Part shown: one piece after another, positions 16,184-25,400 of the stretch
Numbering within the stretch: the first letter of the stretch is position 1
How the letters are laid out: every line of letters begins with the position of its first letter
Source: UBA7803 sp040219935
Lineage (GTDB): Bacteria > Pseudomonadota > Gammaproteobacteria > Pseudomonadales > Azotimanducaceae
Reading direction: 5' to 3'
Length of the DNA: 64,000 bases
Assembly (NCBI GenBank): GCA_040219935.1
Contig: JAVJUA010000078.1
Coordinates: forward strand, 12,564-76,563
The notes under the pieces: generated by a model
Told to the model about the DNA's origin: nothing
Databases searched by the model: none
The model's input: only the letters and a program-made list of their open reading frames with translations
Program-made: the position numbers and the translations under genes

Positions 16184-17125
16184 TCACCCGGGCCGGGTGG
16201 CGACGGCGATGGCGCGCACGGGCGCCGGCCAGCCCTCGACCGTGCGCGAGGGCTCTGCCGGGTCCAGGGCGTCGCTGAGCGACTCGAACCGCATCCACGG
16301 CGTGCTGCGCTGCTCTGCCGGGGTGGTGGGTGTGACGTCCACCACGGTGGCGTCGCGAAACCCGACGGCATGCAGCCAGTCGGTGAGCAGCCGGGGCGTT
16401 GGTATCGTCCAGACGTTGCGCATGCGGGCGTAGCGGGCCCGGGTTGGCAGCGTGAGGGGCTCGCCTGCCGTGATCACCAGGGTCTCCACGACCACCTGGC
16501 CGCCCGGACGCGTGTGCCGCAGCAGCCGTTCCGCGTGCTCCCGGGGGTCGCGACGGTGGTAGATCACGCCCATGCTGAACACCGTGTCGAACAGCGCCGG
16601 CGGCAACTCTTCGAAGCGCAGCGGCAGCACCTGGTTGTCGGCACGGCGCAGGTAGGCGTTGACCGCACGATGCTGCAGGCAGAACAGCAGCGTCGGATCG
16701 ACGCCGATCACCTCCCGGGCGCCGGCGCCGAGCATGCGCCAGCCGAAGTAGCCGTTGCCGCAACCGACGTCGAGCACGCGGCGGCCGGCCAGCGGCGCCA
16801 GGTGCGGGGCGACCCGGCGCCACTTCCAGTCGGAGCGCCACTCGGTGTCGATGTCGATGCCGAACAGCGAAAACGGCCCCTTGCGCCAGGGATGCAGCTC
16901 CAGCAGCGCCTGGCGCAGCCGGGCCTGGTCGTCCAGGGTGGCCGGGCCGCTGACGCAGACCCGATCGTCTAGGGTCACCGCCGCCACGGGCAGCCCGGGC
17001 AGCGCCTGCAGGGCCGCCAGCCAGCGGGCCATGTCGCCGTGGGCGTCGGCCCGCAGCCGGGTCCGGATCAGCTCGGTCAGCGGCGCCAGGTCATCGGCCA
17101 GCGGCGCCTCGGCGAAGCCGATCAC
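16184..17125 (-). CDS. cmoB: tRNA U34 carboxymethyltransferase CmoB
   Basis: A 313-residue Rossmann methyltransferase-fold enzyme. The cofactor motif is VLDVGCGNGYFGWRM. CmoB signatures are WRKGPFSLFGIDIDTEWRSD, FSMGVIYHRRDP and RNVWTIPTPRLLTDWL. CmoB transfers the carboxymethyl group of carboxy-SAM to 5-hydroxyuridine at wobble position 34 of tRNA, making cmo5U. The GTG start at 17125 overlaps the cmoA TGA in a GTGA junction, so production is coupled to the enzyme that supplies carboxy-SAM. Confidence 0.95.
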   Translation of the reverse strand: MIGFAEAPLADDLAPLTELIRTRLRADAHGDMARWLAALQALPGLPVAAVTLDDRVCVSGPATLDDQARLRQALLELHPWRKGPFSLFGIDIDTEWRSDWKWRRVAPHLAPLAGRRVLDVGCGNGYFGWRMLGAGAREVIGVDPTLLFCLQHRAVNAYLRRADNQVLPLRFEELPPALFDTVFSMGVIYHRRDPREHAERLLRHTRPGGQVVVETLVITAGEPLTLPTRARYARMRNVWTIPTPRLLTDWLHAVGFRDATVVDVTPTTPAEQRSTPWMRFESLSDALDPAEPSRTVEGWPAPVRAIAVATRPG

Positions 17126-17856
17126 GGCCGCGCTTCGAACGACGCCCAGTTCAGGCACTGGTACCACTGCCGTACCCGGCCGAAGCCGGCGGCGGCCAGC
17201 CGCTCCCGGTGTGCGTCGATGGTGTCGACGACCATGACGTTCTCCAGCGCGCTGCGCTTCTGGCTGATCTCCAGCTCCGAGTAGCCGTTGGCGCGCTTGT
17301 AATCCAGGTGGGCGGCCTCGTAATCGCGCTGGGTCTGGACGTCGTCGAAGCGCACCTTCTCGGCCATCAGCAGCACGCCGTCCGGTGCCAGCGCGTCGCG
17401 CAGGCGGCGCAGCATGTCGAGACGGTCGGCCGGCGGCAGAAACTGCAGCACGTAGTTCAGGGTCACCGCCGCCGCCGGCTCGAGGTCCATGCTGCGGATG
17501 TCGGCGCAGATGAAGGCCACCCGCGGATCGTCCACCAACTCGCGGGCCCGCTCGATCATGGCCGGGGCGTTGTCGACGGCGACCATGCGGCACGCCGCAT
17601 CGCCCATCTGCCGCAGCGTGGCCAGCGTGGTGGCGCCCAGCGAGCACCCCAGATCGTAGATGAGCGGCGGCTGCGCGCCGTCGTGCGCTCGGGCCGCGCG
17701 CGCCGCCAGCAGCCCGGTCACCGGAATCACCGTCTCGTAGCCGGGCACGGAGCGGCGGATCATGTCCGGAAACACGGCGGCCACCGTATCGTCGAACGCG
17801 AAGTCGACGATCTGCTGCTGCGGCTGCCTGTACACCTTGTCTTTCCTGGTCGTCAC
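17122..17856 (-). CDS. cmoA: carboxy-SAM synthase CmoA
   Basis: A 244-residue SAM-dependent enzyme. Motif I is IYDLGCSLGATTLATLRQMG, and the characteristic CmoA C-terminus includes YSELEISQKRSALENVM and VRQWYQCLNWASF. CmoA converts SAM and prephenate to carboxy-SAM for CmoB. GTG 17856 is chosen because the family begins a few residues before KDKVYRQPQQQIVDFAFDD; a longer frame to 17931 would run into the divergent ppk1 gene. Its start region overlaps the predicted Pho box of ppk1, so PhoB binding might repress cmoA-cmoB. Confidence 0.94.
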   Translation of the reverse strand: MTTRKDKVYRQPQQQIVDFAFDDTVAAVFPDMIRRSVPGYETVIPVTGLLAARAARAHDGAQPPLIYDLGCSLGATTLATLRQMGDAACRMVAVDNAPAMIERARELVDDPRVAFICADIRSMDLEPAAAVTLNYVLQFLPPADRLDMLRRLRDALAPDGVLLMAEKVRFDDVQTQRDYEAAHLDYKRANGYSELEISQKRSALENVMVVDTIDAHRERLAAAGFGRVRQWYQCLNWASFEARP

Positions 17857-17883
17857 GAATCTGCCATGTGCGCGTGTTACAGT
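17850..17883 (+). promoter_or_regulatory. predicted Pho box and -10 of ppk1
   Basis: Two 7-bp units, TCGTCAC (17850-17856) and CTGCCAT (17861-17867), are separated by the A/T-rich GAAT, like the PhoB consensus CTGTCAT-N4-CTGTCAT. Ten bases on lies TACAGT (17878-17883) as -10, with no -35, as expected of PhoB-dependent promoters. The element covers the cmoA start codon on the other strand. Confidence 0.7.
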
Positions 17884-17912
17884 TCTGTGTTGGATTTCAG
17901 CAAGGCGCTTGC

Positions 17913-20036
17913 ATGCCCCCTGGTCAACCATCGGATGGCGAGCGATCCCGCGTGCCGGCCGCGGCTGGTCATGGGGCGTTGCCGCTCACCAGTCCGGAAC
18001 TCTACATCAACCGGGAGCTCTCGCAGCTCCAATTCAACCGGCGGGTGCTGGCCCAGGCGCAGAACGACGAGCTGCCGCTGCTCGAGCGGCTGCGGTTCCT
18101 GTGCATCGCCAGCGCCGTGCTCGACGAGTTCTTCGAGATCCGCGTCGCCGGCCTGAAGCAGCAGGAGGCCTACGGCGCTACCCAGCGCGGGCCCGACAAC
18201 CTCAGCCCGTCGGAGCAGCTTCGCGCCATCGACGAGGTCTGCCAGGGCCTGGTGGCAGAGCAGTACCGGGTGCTGAACGAGGACCTGCTGCCGCGTCTCG
18301 ACCGTCAGGGCATCCGCTTGCTGGCGACCGATGAGTGGAATCCGCGGCAGCAGCAGTGGCTGAAGCGGTTCTTCAACCGCGAGCTGGCGCCCGTGCTCAG
18401 CCCCATCGCGCTGGACCCGGCCCATCCGTTCCCCCAGCCCCTGAACAAGAACCTGGCGTTCATCGTCTCCCTGGAGGGGGCTGACGCCTTCGGCCGGCAG
18501 CTCGACCGCGCCATCGTTCAGGCCCCCCGGTCGCTGCCGCGGGTGGTGACGCTGCCGGACACCTGCGCCCAGACGCCCCACGAGTTCGTGCTGCTGTCGT
18601 CCATCATCGAGGCCCACGTCGGCGAGCTGTTCCCCGGCATGCGGGTGACCGGCTGTTACCAGTTCCGGGTCACCCGAAACAGCGATCTGTTCGTCGACAT
18701 GGAAGAGGCCGACGACCTGCTGCGGGCCGTGGAGGGCGAGCTGTCGTCGCGACGCTATGGCGATGCGGTGCGCCTCGAGCTGGCCGACGACTGCCCGCAG
18801 GGCCTCGAGTCGTTTCTCGCCACCCAGTTCCGGCTGAAGGCCGTCGACGTTTACCGCTGCGACGGGCCGGTGAACCTGATGCGTCTGGCGGCACTGCCCG
18901 ACATGGTGGACCGTCCGGAGCTGAAGTTTCCCGGGTTCACGCCCCAAGTGCCGGACCGCGTGCGTCAGGCCGAAGACATGTTCGAGGTGATCCGCCAGGG
19001 TGACCTGCTGCTGCATCACCCGTTCGAATCGTTCGCACCGTTCATCGACTTCCTGCGCCAGGCGGCCGACGACCCGAGCGTGCTGGCCATGCGCCAGACC
19101 CTCTACCGCACCGGCACCGAGTCCGCGGTGGTGGAAGCGCTGACCCGGGCCGCGCAGAACGGCAAGGAGGTGCTGGTGGTGATCGAGCTGCGGGCCCGTT
19201 TCGACGAAGAGGCCAACATCGAGCTGGCCAACCACCTGCAGAAGGCGGGCGCGCAGGTGGTGTACGGCGTGGTGGGGCACAAGACCCATGCCAAGATGAG
19301 CATGGTGATCCGTCGCGAGGGCCGGAGCCTGCGCCGCTACGTGCATCTGGGCACCGGCAACTACCACTCCCGCACCACGCGCCTGTACACCGACTACGGT
19401 CTGTTCACCTGCGAAGACGACATCGGCCACGACGTGCAGCGGCTGTTCCAGCAGCTCACATCCATGGGCCGCACCCGGCGCCTGCGTACGCTGCTGCAGT
19501 CGCCGTTCACCATGCACAAGTCCATGCTCGAGTTCATCGAGCGGGAGATCGCAGCGGTGCAGGGCGGCGGCAGCGGCCGCATCGTCGCCAAGATGAACGC
19601 CCTGATCGAGCCGCGCATCATCCAGGCGTTGTACCGCGCATCGCAGGCCGGGGTGCGGGTGGAGCTGATCGTGCGCGGCATCTGCGCGCTGCGGCCTGGA
19701 TTGAAGGGTGTGTCGGATCACATCCGCGTGCGCTCCATCGTCGGCCGCTTTCTCGAGCACACGCGGGTGTTCCAGTTCGAGCACAGCGGGCTGTTCCTGT
19801 CGAGCGCCGACTGGATGGGGCGCAACTTCTTCAACCGGGTCGAAACCTGCTTCCCGATCCGCGACCCGCGGGTGGCGCAGCGCATTCAGCGCGAGCTGCA
19901 GCTCTATCTGGCGGACAACTGCCAGACCTGGATGCTGCAGCCGGACGGCAGCTACCGGCGCCTGGAACCCCCACAGGGCAAGCGCCGCAGCGCTCAGGAG
20001 GCGCTGCTCGAGGGGCTGGCCGACGTCGCCGTCTGA
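17913..20036 (+). CDS. ppk1: polyphosphate kinase 1
   Basis: A 707-residue PPK1 of typical length. The N-terminal domain begins ELYINRELSQLQFNRRVLAQ. The first catalytic HKD-like site is in YGVVGHKTHAKMSMVIRREG, followed by the signature HLGTGNYHSRTTRLYTDYGL. The second active-site region contains RIVAKMNALIEPRIIQALY and VRSIVGRFLEHTRVFQF. The enzyme polymerises the ATP gamma-phosphate into polyphosphate through a phosphohistidine. ATG 17913 is chosen over GTG 17868, which would lie inside the predicted Pho promoter. It converges on ppx with only 5 bp between stop codons. Confidence 0.97.
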   Translation: MPPGQPSDGERSRVPAAAGHGALPLTSPELYINRELSQLQFNRRVLAQAQNDELPLLERLRFLCIASAVLDEFFEIRVAGLKQQEAYGATQRGPDNLSPSEQLRAIDEVCQGLVAEQYRVLNEDLLPRLDRQGIRLLATDEWNPRQQQWLKRFFNRELAPVLSPIALDPAHPFPQPLNKNLAFIVSLEGADAFGRQLDRAIVQAPRSLPRVVTLPDTCAQTPHEFVLLSSIIEAHVGELFPGMRVTGCYQFRVTRNSDLFVDMEEADDLLRAVEGELSSRRYGDAVRLELADDCPQGLESFLATQFRLKAVDVYRCDGPVNLMRLAALPDMVDRPELKFPGFTPQVPDRVRQAEDMFEVIRQGDLLLHHPFESFAPFIDFLRQAADDPSVLAMRQTLYRTGTESAVVEALTRAAQNGKEVLVVIELRARFDEEANIELANHLQKAGAQVVYGVVGHKTHAKMSMVIRREGRSLRRYVHLGTGNYHSRTTRLYTDYGLFTCEDDIGHDVQRLFQQLTSMGRTRRLRTLLQSPFTMHKSMLEFIEREIAAVQGGGSGRIVAKMNALIEPRIIQALYRASQAGVRVELIVRGICALRPGLKGVSDHIRVRSIVGRFLEHTRVFQFEHSGLFLSSADWMGRNFFNRVETCFPIRDPRVAQRIQRELQLYLADNCQTWMLQPDGSYRRLEPPQGKRRSAQEALLEGLADVAV

Positions 20037-20041
20037 GCCCG

Positions 20042-21562
20042 TCAGCGGGTGCTGATGGTGAGCTGCATCGGGATCGCGGTGAGAAACTCGGCCTCCTGCT
20101 TGAGGTCGAGCCGCGTCAACGGGTGCCGGCGGATCCACGGGGTTGGCAGCGACAGGGTCAGCCTTTCCCCCTCTGCCGACAGGCCGATGTGGGGCAATGG
20201 CCGGCTGCCGCGATTGCGGTGCAGCAGCACGGCGATGCGCAGCAGCACGGTGAGCCGGATCAGCCGCGTTCGTTCGCCGCCCGCGAAGCTCTGATCGTTC
20301 ACGGGAAACTTGCGGCGATGGGCCCGGACCAGGGCCGCGAGCTGGCGCTGGTCCCAGCTCGAGAAGCCGGGCATGTCCATGTAGCGCAGCAGGTAGCCGC
20401 CGTGCTTGTGGTACTGGGTGTGCGAGATGTCCATGCCGATCTCGTGCAGATCGGCCGCCCAGCCGAGCAGCATGCGGTCGTCGGGATCGGTGAGGTGCCA
20501 GGCGTCGGCCACCTGGGCGAGCAGCAGCAGCGCAGACTCGCGGACGCGCTGGCCGTGGTCGGCGTCGATATGGTAGCGATCCGTGAGGTCGCGCACCGTG
20601 GCCTCGCGCACGTCGCGGTGCTGAATTCGGCCCAGCAGGTCGTGGATCACACCCTCCCGCAGCGCGCCGCTGGTGGCCTGCATGCGCTCGATGTCCAACG
20701 ATTCGAACAGCGCGTAGAGAATGGCGAGGCCGCCGGCGAACACCGGCGCCCGCTCAGCGGGGAGGCCCGGCAGGGACAGCTTGGCGATCTCCTTGGCCTG
20801 CAGCATGGCGCGTCGGATCTGCTCCAGACCGTTCAGCGTGATGCCACCCGGGTCGATGCCCATGTGGTTCAGGATCTCCTGGGCCGCCAGCACCGTGCCT
20901 GAGGCGCCCACCGCGGTGTCCCAACCGATGTCGGTATAGGCCCGGCGCACCGGCTCGAGCTCCTGGCGGGCATGGTTGACCGCCGCCTCGAACTGCGCCG
21001 CCCGCAGCCGGCCGTCGGCGAAGTAGCTGCGCGACAGGCCGACGCAGCCCATGTACAGGCTCTCCATCAGCTCCGGGTCGAAGCGCCGGCCCAGAATCAC
21101 CTCGGTGCTGCCGCCGCCGATGTCCACCACCAGGCGGCGTTCACGCTGGTCCTCCAGGGCGTGGGAGACGCCCAGGTAGATGAGCCTCGCCTCCTCTCGA
21201 CCCGAGATCACCTCCACGGTGTGGCCGAGGGCGGCCTCTGCCCGGCGGATGAAGTCCACCGCGTTGGTCGCCCGGCGCAGCGTGTTGGTGGCCACCACCC
21301 GGACGTTGTCGGGCGGAATGTCACGCAGCCGCTGGCCGAGCCGCTCCAGGCAGGCCAGCGCCCGCTGCGCCACCGGCTCGGAGAGGTTGTCATCGGCGTC
21401 GAGCCCCTCGGCCAGGCGCACCATCTCCTTGATCTTGTCGAGCACCTGAACCCGGCCGTGAGACTCCTGCACCACCAGCAGATGAAAGCTGTTGGAGCCC
21501 AGGTCCAGCGCGGCGTAGTGGGTGGGAGGCGAGGCGACGGTGATCGGCTCGGCTTCGCTCAT
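20042..21562 (-). CDS. ppx: exopolyphosphatase / pppGpp phosphohydrolase (Ppx/GppA)
   Basis: A 506-residue ASKHA-fold phosphatase. YAALDLGSNSFHLLVVQESH is the N-terminal phosphate-1 motif, and LVVDIGGGSTEVILGRRFDP the second. A C-terminal HD-like helical domain (WAADLHEIGMDISHTQYHKH) gives the long Ppx form. It removes terminal phosphate from polyphosphate and may act on pppGpp. ATG 21562 overlaps the TGA of the MscS gene (ATGA), so the two are cotranscribed. Its convergent placement against ppk1 puts the opposing activities of one cycle side by side under separate promoters. Confidence 0.95.
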   Translation of the reverse strand: MSEAEPITVASPPTHYAALDLGSNSFHLLVVQESHGRVQVLDKIKEMVRLAEGLDADDNLSEPVAQRALACLERLGQRLRDIPPDNVRVVATNTLRRATNAVDFIRRAEAALGHTVEVISGREEARLIYLGVSHALEDQRERRLVVDIGGGSTEVILGRRFDPELMESLYMGCVGLSRSYFADGRLRAAQFEAAVNHARQELEPVRRAYTDIGWDTAVGASGTVLAAQEILNHMGIDPGGITLNGLEQIRRAMLQAKEIAKLSLPGLPAERAPVFAGGLAILYALFESLDIERMQATSGALREGVIHDLLGRIQHRDVREATVRDLTDRYHIDADHGQRVRESALLLLAQVADAWHLTDPDDRMLLGWAADLHEIGMDISHTQYHKHGGYLLRYMDMPGFSSWDQRQLAALVRAHRRKFPVNDQSFAGGERTRLIRLTVLLRIAVLLHRNRGSRPLPHIGLSAEGERLTLSLPTPWIRRHPLTRLDLKQEAEFLTAIPMQLTISTR

Positions 21563-22701
21563 GGCTTGTGCGGCGGCGACAGCGGAAACACCTCCGGGGC
21601 GTCCGGCATCGATTCGAGATACAGCGAGCGGCTGGGGAACGCGAACCCGGTGCCGGCCTCGAGCACGATGTTCTTGATCTCGTAGGCCAGGCGTTCCTTG
21701 ATCTCCAGCCACTCTCCCCAGACCGTGGTTCTGGTGAAGCAGTACAGCAGGATGTCGATGGAGCTGTCGGAGAAGCTGTCGATGCGCACGAAGGTGGAAA
21801 CCTCGGAGGGGTCGGCGAACTCGTCGCTGTCATGCACGTAGCGCTCGATGCGGTCCCGGATCTGGCGTAGCTGGTCGACGCTGGTGCGGTACTCGACGCC
21901 GATGATCCAGCGGATGCGGCGGTGGGTCATGCGGGAGAAGTTGGTGACCGCGTTGTCCGCCAACCGCGAGTTCGGCACGTAGACGGGCGCACGGTCGAAG
22001 CGCTGCACCGTGGTGGTTCGGAAGCCCACCTGCAGCACCGTGCCCTCGACGATGCCGTCGACGTGGATCCAGTCGCCGACGTTGAAGCGGCGCTCGCCGA
22101 TCACGAACAGGCCGGCGATCAGATTCTTGAACAGGTCCTGGGCGCCGAGCGCCACGGCCACCCCGAACAGGCCGAGCCCGGCGATGACCGGGCCCACGGC
22201 GATGCCCCACAGCTCGAGGATGGTGGCGGCGCCGAGCAGCACGAAGATCACCTTGGCCACCTTCACCGTCCACGACACCATGGCGTCGGTGAAGAAGCTG
22301 CGGGTCTGCAGCAGCAGGTGTCCGACCGGGGATGCCGACCGATAGAAAGCCCAGAACAGCGTGAAGGCCACCAGCGACCGGTTGACGTTGTAGAAGAAGG
22401 CTTCGGTGTCCTCGCCGACGTCGAGGGCGCTGGTGGCGAAGAACACGCCCATGACCACGGGCACGAATCGGATCGGCGGGCTCAGCGCCCGCAGGATGCG
22501 GTCGTCGATGTCGGTGTGGGTGCGTTCCGTAGCCCGGTTCAGCACCTTCAGCACGAGCCGCGTGAACAGGTTTCGGATCAGCAGGAAGAAACCCAGGATG
22601 GTCAGCGCCATCAGGGTGTCGGAGATCTGCACGCCGAGCACGCCGTGCTGCCAGACGTCGACAACCAGGTCCCAGAAGTCTTTGAACGAAGAGATTTGCA
22701 T
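21559..22701 (-). CDS. MscS-family mechanosensitive channel
   Basis: A 380-residue membrane protein with about five hydrophobic segments. The pore helix and conserved beta domain read VIAGLGLFGVAVALGAQDLF, NLIAGLFVIGERRFNVGDWI and VEGTVLQVGFRTTTVQRFDR, the standard MscS core. The C-terminal alpha/beta vestibule ends near residue 365. It is a larger YbdG/YnaI-like member with an N-terminal extension. Its stop overlaps the ppx start. It probably relieves osmotic downshock; why it is coupled to ppx is unclear. Confidence 0.93.
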   Translation of the reverse strand: MQISSFKDFWDLVVDVWQHGVLGVQISDTLMALTILGFFLLIRNLFTRLVLKVLNRATERTHTDIDDRILRALSPPIRFVPVVMGVFFATSALDVGEDTEAFFYNVNRSLVAFTLFWAFYRSASPVGHLLLQTRSFFTDAMVSWTVKVAKVIFVLLGAATILELWGIAVGPVIAGLGLFGVAVALGAQDLFKNLIAGLFVIGERRFNVGDWIHVDGIVEGTVLQVGFRTTTVQRFDRAPVYVPNSRLADNAVTNFSRMTHRRIRWIIGVEYRTSVDQLRQIRDRIERYVHDSDEFADPSEVSTFVRIDSFSDSSIDILLYCFTRTTVWGEWLEIKERLAYEIKNIVLEAGTGFAFPSRSLYLESMPDAPEVFPLSPPHKP

Positions 22702-22757
22702 CGGGCGCGCGGGGTCCTGGCCGGTTCTGGGTCAGCTGCGGCGCAACCTTATCACCG

Positions 22758-24716
22758 TCAGTGGCCTTGAATCACGCCTGGCGGCAGCGGGCAGTCCATG
22801 GTGGCGGCGATCCCGCGCAGCAGCGCTGCCTGCCTGGTCGAGACCTGGCCGTCTGCCAGCACCACGGCCGCGCAGGCCTTGATCAGCCGCGGCTTCACCA
22901 GCGGCTTGAGCTGGCGCAGCTCCGCCAGAGCGCGGTTCAACCGGGCGAAGTTGACGTCGTCGGCATCCTGCAGCGCGCCGGTCGCACCGAGCTCGGCCAT
23001 GCCGGCGGCGAAGGCCTGGGCCGCAGCGCCGTCGGCTGCGCCGGGCGCCGCCTGCTCCCGGGCCAGCGCAGACAGCACCACCACCACGTGCGGCTGCAGG
23101 GCTTCGAGGTCGCCGTAGCGGGCGCGTTCGGGCCGGGGCTTCTCGAAGTGCGGGGTGAGGTCCTTCACCAGCAGCCGATGCAGCACCCACTCGAACAGGT
23201 CGATCTGCTGGTCGGCCTTGATCAGCGCGATCAGGTTGCCGACGAACTGTCGGTACTGGGACGCCGAGAGTTGCTTCAGGGCCGGCACGGCCAGATCCAC
23301 CAGAGCCATCCGGTCGATCTCGTCGAGGGGCGCCAGCGCTGCCTGCAGCCGCCCCATCTCGCCGATCATGCCGCGCTCGGCGTGAGCCGCCAGATGCTCG
23401 ATCTGGCGCTGCCGGTACGGCGCCGGCTGGTCCATGACCAGCGCGTACATGAGCGCCCGTGCCGGGTACGGCTCGTGGGCGGCGGCGTGCAGGGCTTCCG
23501 GCAGGCCGGCGATGAGCCGTTGCGCGCCGGCCAGGGCGCCTTCGTCCAGCCGGCCCACGGCATCGGCCACCTCCGCTGCCGCCGCGGCGGGCGCGCCCGG
23601 GCCTGCATCGAGCCGGCTGACGCCGGCGTCCACGGCCGCGTCCGCGGCGGCGCCGGTGGCAGCGCCGGCGGCGTCCGGAAGCGGCGTCACCACGGCAAAG
23701 CGGCCGTCCCATCTCGGATCTACGGCGCGGATTCGCCGCTCCAGCGGCGGGTGGGTGGACAGCAGGCCGTTCATGAAACCCCGTCCCACCTGGCCGAAGA
23801 ACATGTGGCTGGCCTCGCCGGCGGCCGATGACGACATGGCGGACCCGGCGGTGAGGCCGCCGATCTTGCGCAGCGCGCCGGCAATGCCCTGGGGGTTGCG
23901 GGTGAACTGCACCGATGCGGCGTCGGCCAGGAACTCGCGCTGCCGGCTCACGGCGGCCTTGATCAGGTTGCCGAAGAACGTGCCCGCATAGCCGATCACC
24001 AGCAGCCCGAGCGCCAGCGCCAGTACCGGGGCGCCGCCGCTGCCGCCGCTGCTGCGCCGGCGGCTGCCCCGGCCGACCCCGCGCAGCAGCCCGCGCCCCA
24101 CCAGGCCGATGAACAGGATGCCGTGCAGCACGGCAATCAGGCGCAGGTTGATGCGGGTGTCGCCGTTGAGAATGTGGCTGAACTCATGGCCGATCACGCC
24201 CTGCAGCTCGTCGCGGCTCAGGTGCGCCAGGGTGCCCTGATTGACGCCGATCACGGCATCTTCCGGGGCCATGCCGGCCGCGAACGCATTGATGCTCGGC
24301 TCGTCGATCACGTAGACGGGCGGCACCGGAATGCCGGCGGCGATGGCCATCTCCTCGACCACGTTCAGCAACCGCCGCTCGGCCGGATCGGCGGTGCTGT
24401 GGGTGAGCGGCCGCCCGCCCAGCGATTCGGCAATGGCGCGCCCGCCGCCGCGGACCTGCAGGTACTTGTAGAGGCTGGCCAGGCCGACCAGGCTCAGCAC
24501 GCCCAGGCTGATCCAGACCCAGTAGCTCACCGGCAGAGCACCGATGACGCTGGTGACGTCGCTGCCCCCTGCCAGCGCCATGCCCGTCGACCAGGCATAC
24601 ACCGCCGCCACCAGCAGGTTGGTGAGCACGATCAGGCTGAGCACGGCGGCGGCGAACAGGGCGCCGAGGCGCCAGGTCTTGCGCCGAGCGTCGTCCTGGG
24701 CGCCGAAGAAGTCCAC
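22758..24716 (-). CDS. M48-family zinc metallopeptidase with long C-terminal region
   Basis: A 652-residue inner-membrane protease. Two N-terminal helices (residues about 18-40 and 62-84) precede the catalytic domain with HEFSH at 177-181. A third and fourth hydrophobic stretch follow at about 192-210 and 230-250, and the third zinc ligand is in the helix REFLADAASVQF. The usual M48/HtpX-like domain ends near residue 340; the remaining 300 residues are helical, cytoplasmic and Ala/Leu-rich with no domain I recognise. Sixteen bases separate it from lemA upstream, a common LemA-M48 pairing. It starts with GTG 24716. Confidence 0.92.
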   Translation of the reverse strand: MDFFGAQDDARRKTWRLGALFAAAVLSLIVLTNLLVAAVYAWSTGMALAGGSDVTSVIGALPVSYWVWISLGVLSLVGLASLYKYLQVRGGGRAIAESLGGRPLTHSTADPAERRLLNVVEEMAIAAGIPVPPVYVIDEPSINAFAAGMAPEDAVIGVNQGTLAHLSRDELQGVIGHEFSHILNGDTRINLRLIAVLHGILFIGLVGRGLLRGVGRGSRRRSSGGSGGAPVLALALGLLVIGYAGTFFGNLIKAAVSRQREFLADAASVQFTRNPQGIAGALRKIGGLTAGSAMSSSAAGEASHMFFGQVGRGFMNGLLSTHPPLERRIRAVDPRWDGRFAVVTPLPDAAGAATGAAADAAVDAGVSRLDAGPGAPAAAAAEVADAVGRLDEGALAGAQRLIAGLPEALHAAAHEPYPARALMYALVMDQPAPYRQRQIEHLAAHAERGMIGEMGRLQAALAPLDEIDRMALVDLAVPALKQLSASQYRQFVGNLIALIKADQQIDLFEWVLHRLLVKDLTPHFEKPRPERARYGDLEALQPHVVVVLSALAREQAAPGAADGAAAQAFAAGMAELGATGALQDADDVNFARLNRALAELRQLKPLVKPRLIKACAAVVLADGQVSTRQAALLRGIAATMDCPLPPGVIQGH

Positions 24717-24731
24717 GTCGGCCTACCGGAT

Positions 24732-25325
24732 CTAGGAGAACGACACCTTGGGCGCGGCCTGGATGGCGGCGCTGTCCTCGAACTCGAGCAGCGTCGCGTC
24801 GTCGCCGTGGCCGAACACGCCCGCCACGGCCACCGGCGGGAACGTCTGCTTGTAGGTGTTGTAGGCCATCACCTGGTCGTTGTATGCCTGGCGAGCGAAG
24901 GCCACCCGGTTCTCGGTGCTGATCAGCTCCTCGGAGACCTGCATCATGTTCTGGTTGGCCTTCAGGTCCGGATACGCTTCCACGGCGACGTTGAAGCGCG
25001 CCAGGGCGCCGCCGAGCGCGCCTTCGGCGCTGGCCAGCTTCTTGATGGCGTCGGCGTTGGCCGGGTCACCGGCCGCCGCCTGCAGGGCGGCGAGCGCCTG
25101 GTTGCGGGCGTTGGTCACCGCTTCCAGGGTGCCGCGCTCGTGGCTCATGTAGGCCTTGGCCGTCTCCACCAGATTGGGAATCAGATCGTAGCGGCGCTTG
25201 AGCTGCACCTCGATCTGCGCGAACGCGTTCTGAAACCGGTTCTTGAGGCTGACCAGCTTGTTGTAGATGGCGATGGCGTAGAACGCCACGGCGGCCAGCA
25301 CGACCAGGACGATGATGGTTTCCAT
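24732..25325 (-). CDS. lemA: LemA family protein
   Basis: A 197-residue protein with an N-terminal membrane helix (IIVLVVLAAVAFYAIAIYN) followed by the long LemA helical hairpin. Signatures are LVSLKNRFQNAFAQIEVQLK, RRYDLIPNLVETAKAYMSHE and FNVAVEAYPDLKANQNMMQV. GGGAG precedes ATG 25325. LemA proteins sit with M48 proteases in many bacteria and may present substrates or organise the membrane; the exact role is not known. The last ~20 residues are less conserved. Confidence 0.95.
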   Translation of the reverse strand: METIIVLVVLAAVAFYAIAIYNKLVSLKNRFQNAFAQIEVQLKRRYDLIPNLVETAKAYMSHERGTLEAVTNARNQALAALQAAAGDPANADAIKKLASAEGALGGALARFNVAVEAYPDLKANQNMMQVSEELISTENRVAFARQAYNDQVMAYNTYKQTFPPVAVAGVFGHGDDATLLEFEDSAAIQAAPKVSFS

Positions 25326-25400
25326 GGGGCTCCCTGTGGTGTGGGCGGTCCCTGCAGTTTAGGTCAAATCATCTGCCCATGCCGGTCAGGGCGGGCGGGC

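Noticed and set aside
14374..16278. 634-codon plus-strand ORF over acyl-CoA dehydrogenase, hypothetical and cmoB genes
   Set aside because: Antisense to three better-supported genes and compositionally biased.
17868..17912. Upstream GTG start for ppk1
   Set aside because: It lies within the predicted Pho promoter and gives an unconserved N-terminus; ATG 17913 fits better.
17877..20138. 753-codon minus-strand ORF opposite ppk1
   Set aside because: High-GC antisense reading of a conserved gene; residue pattern is His/Arg/Gln-rich with no motifs and no ribosome site.
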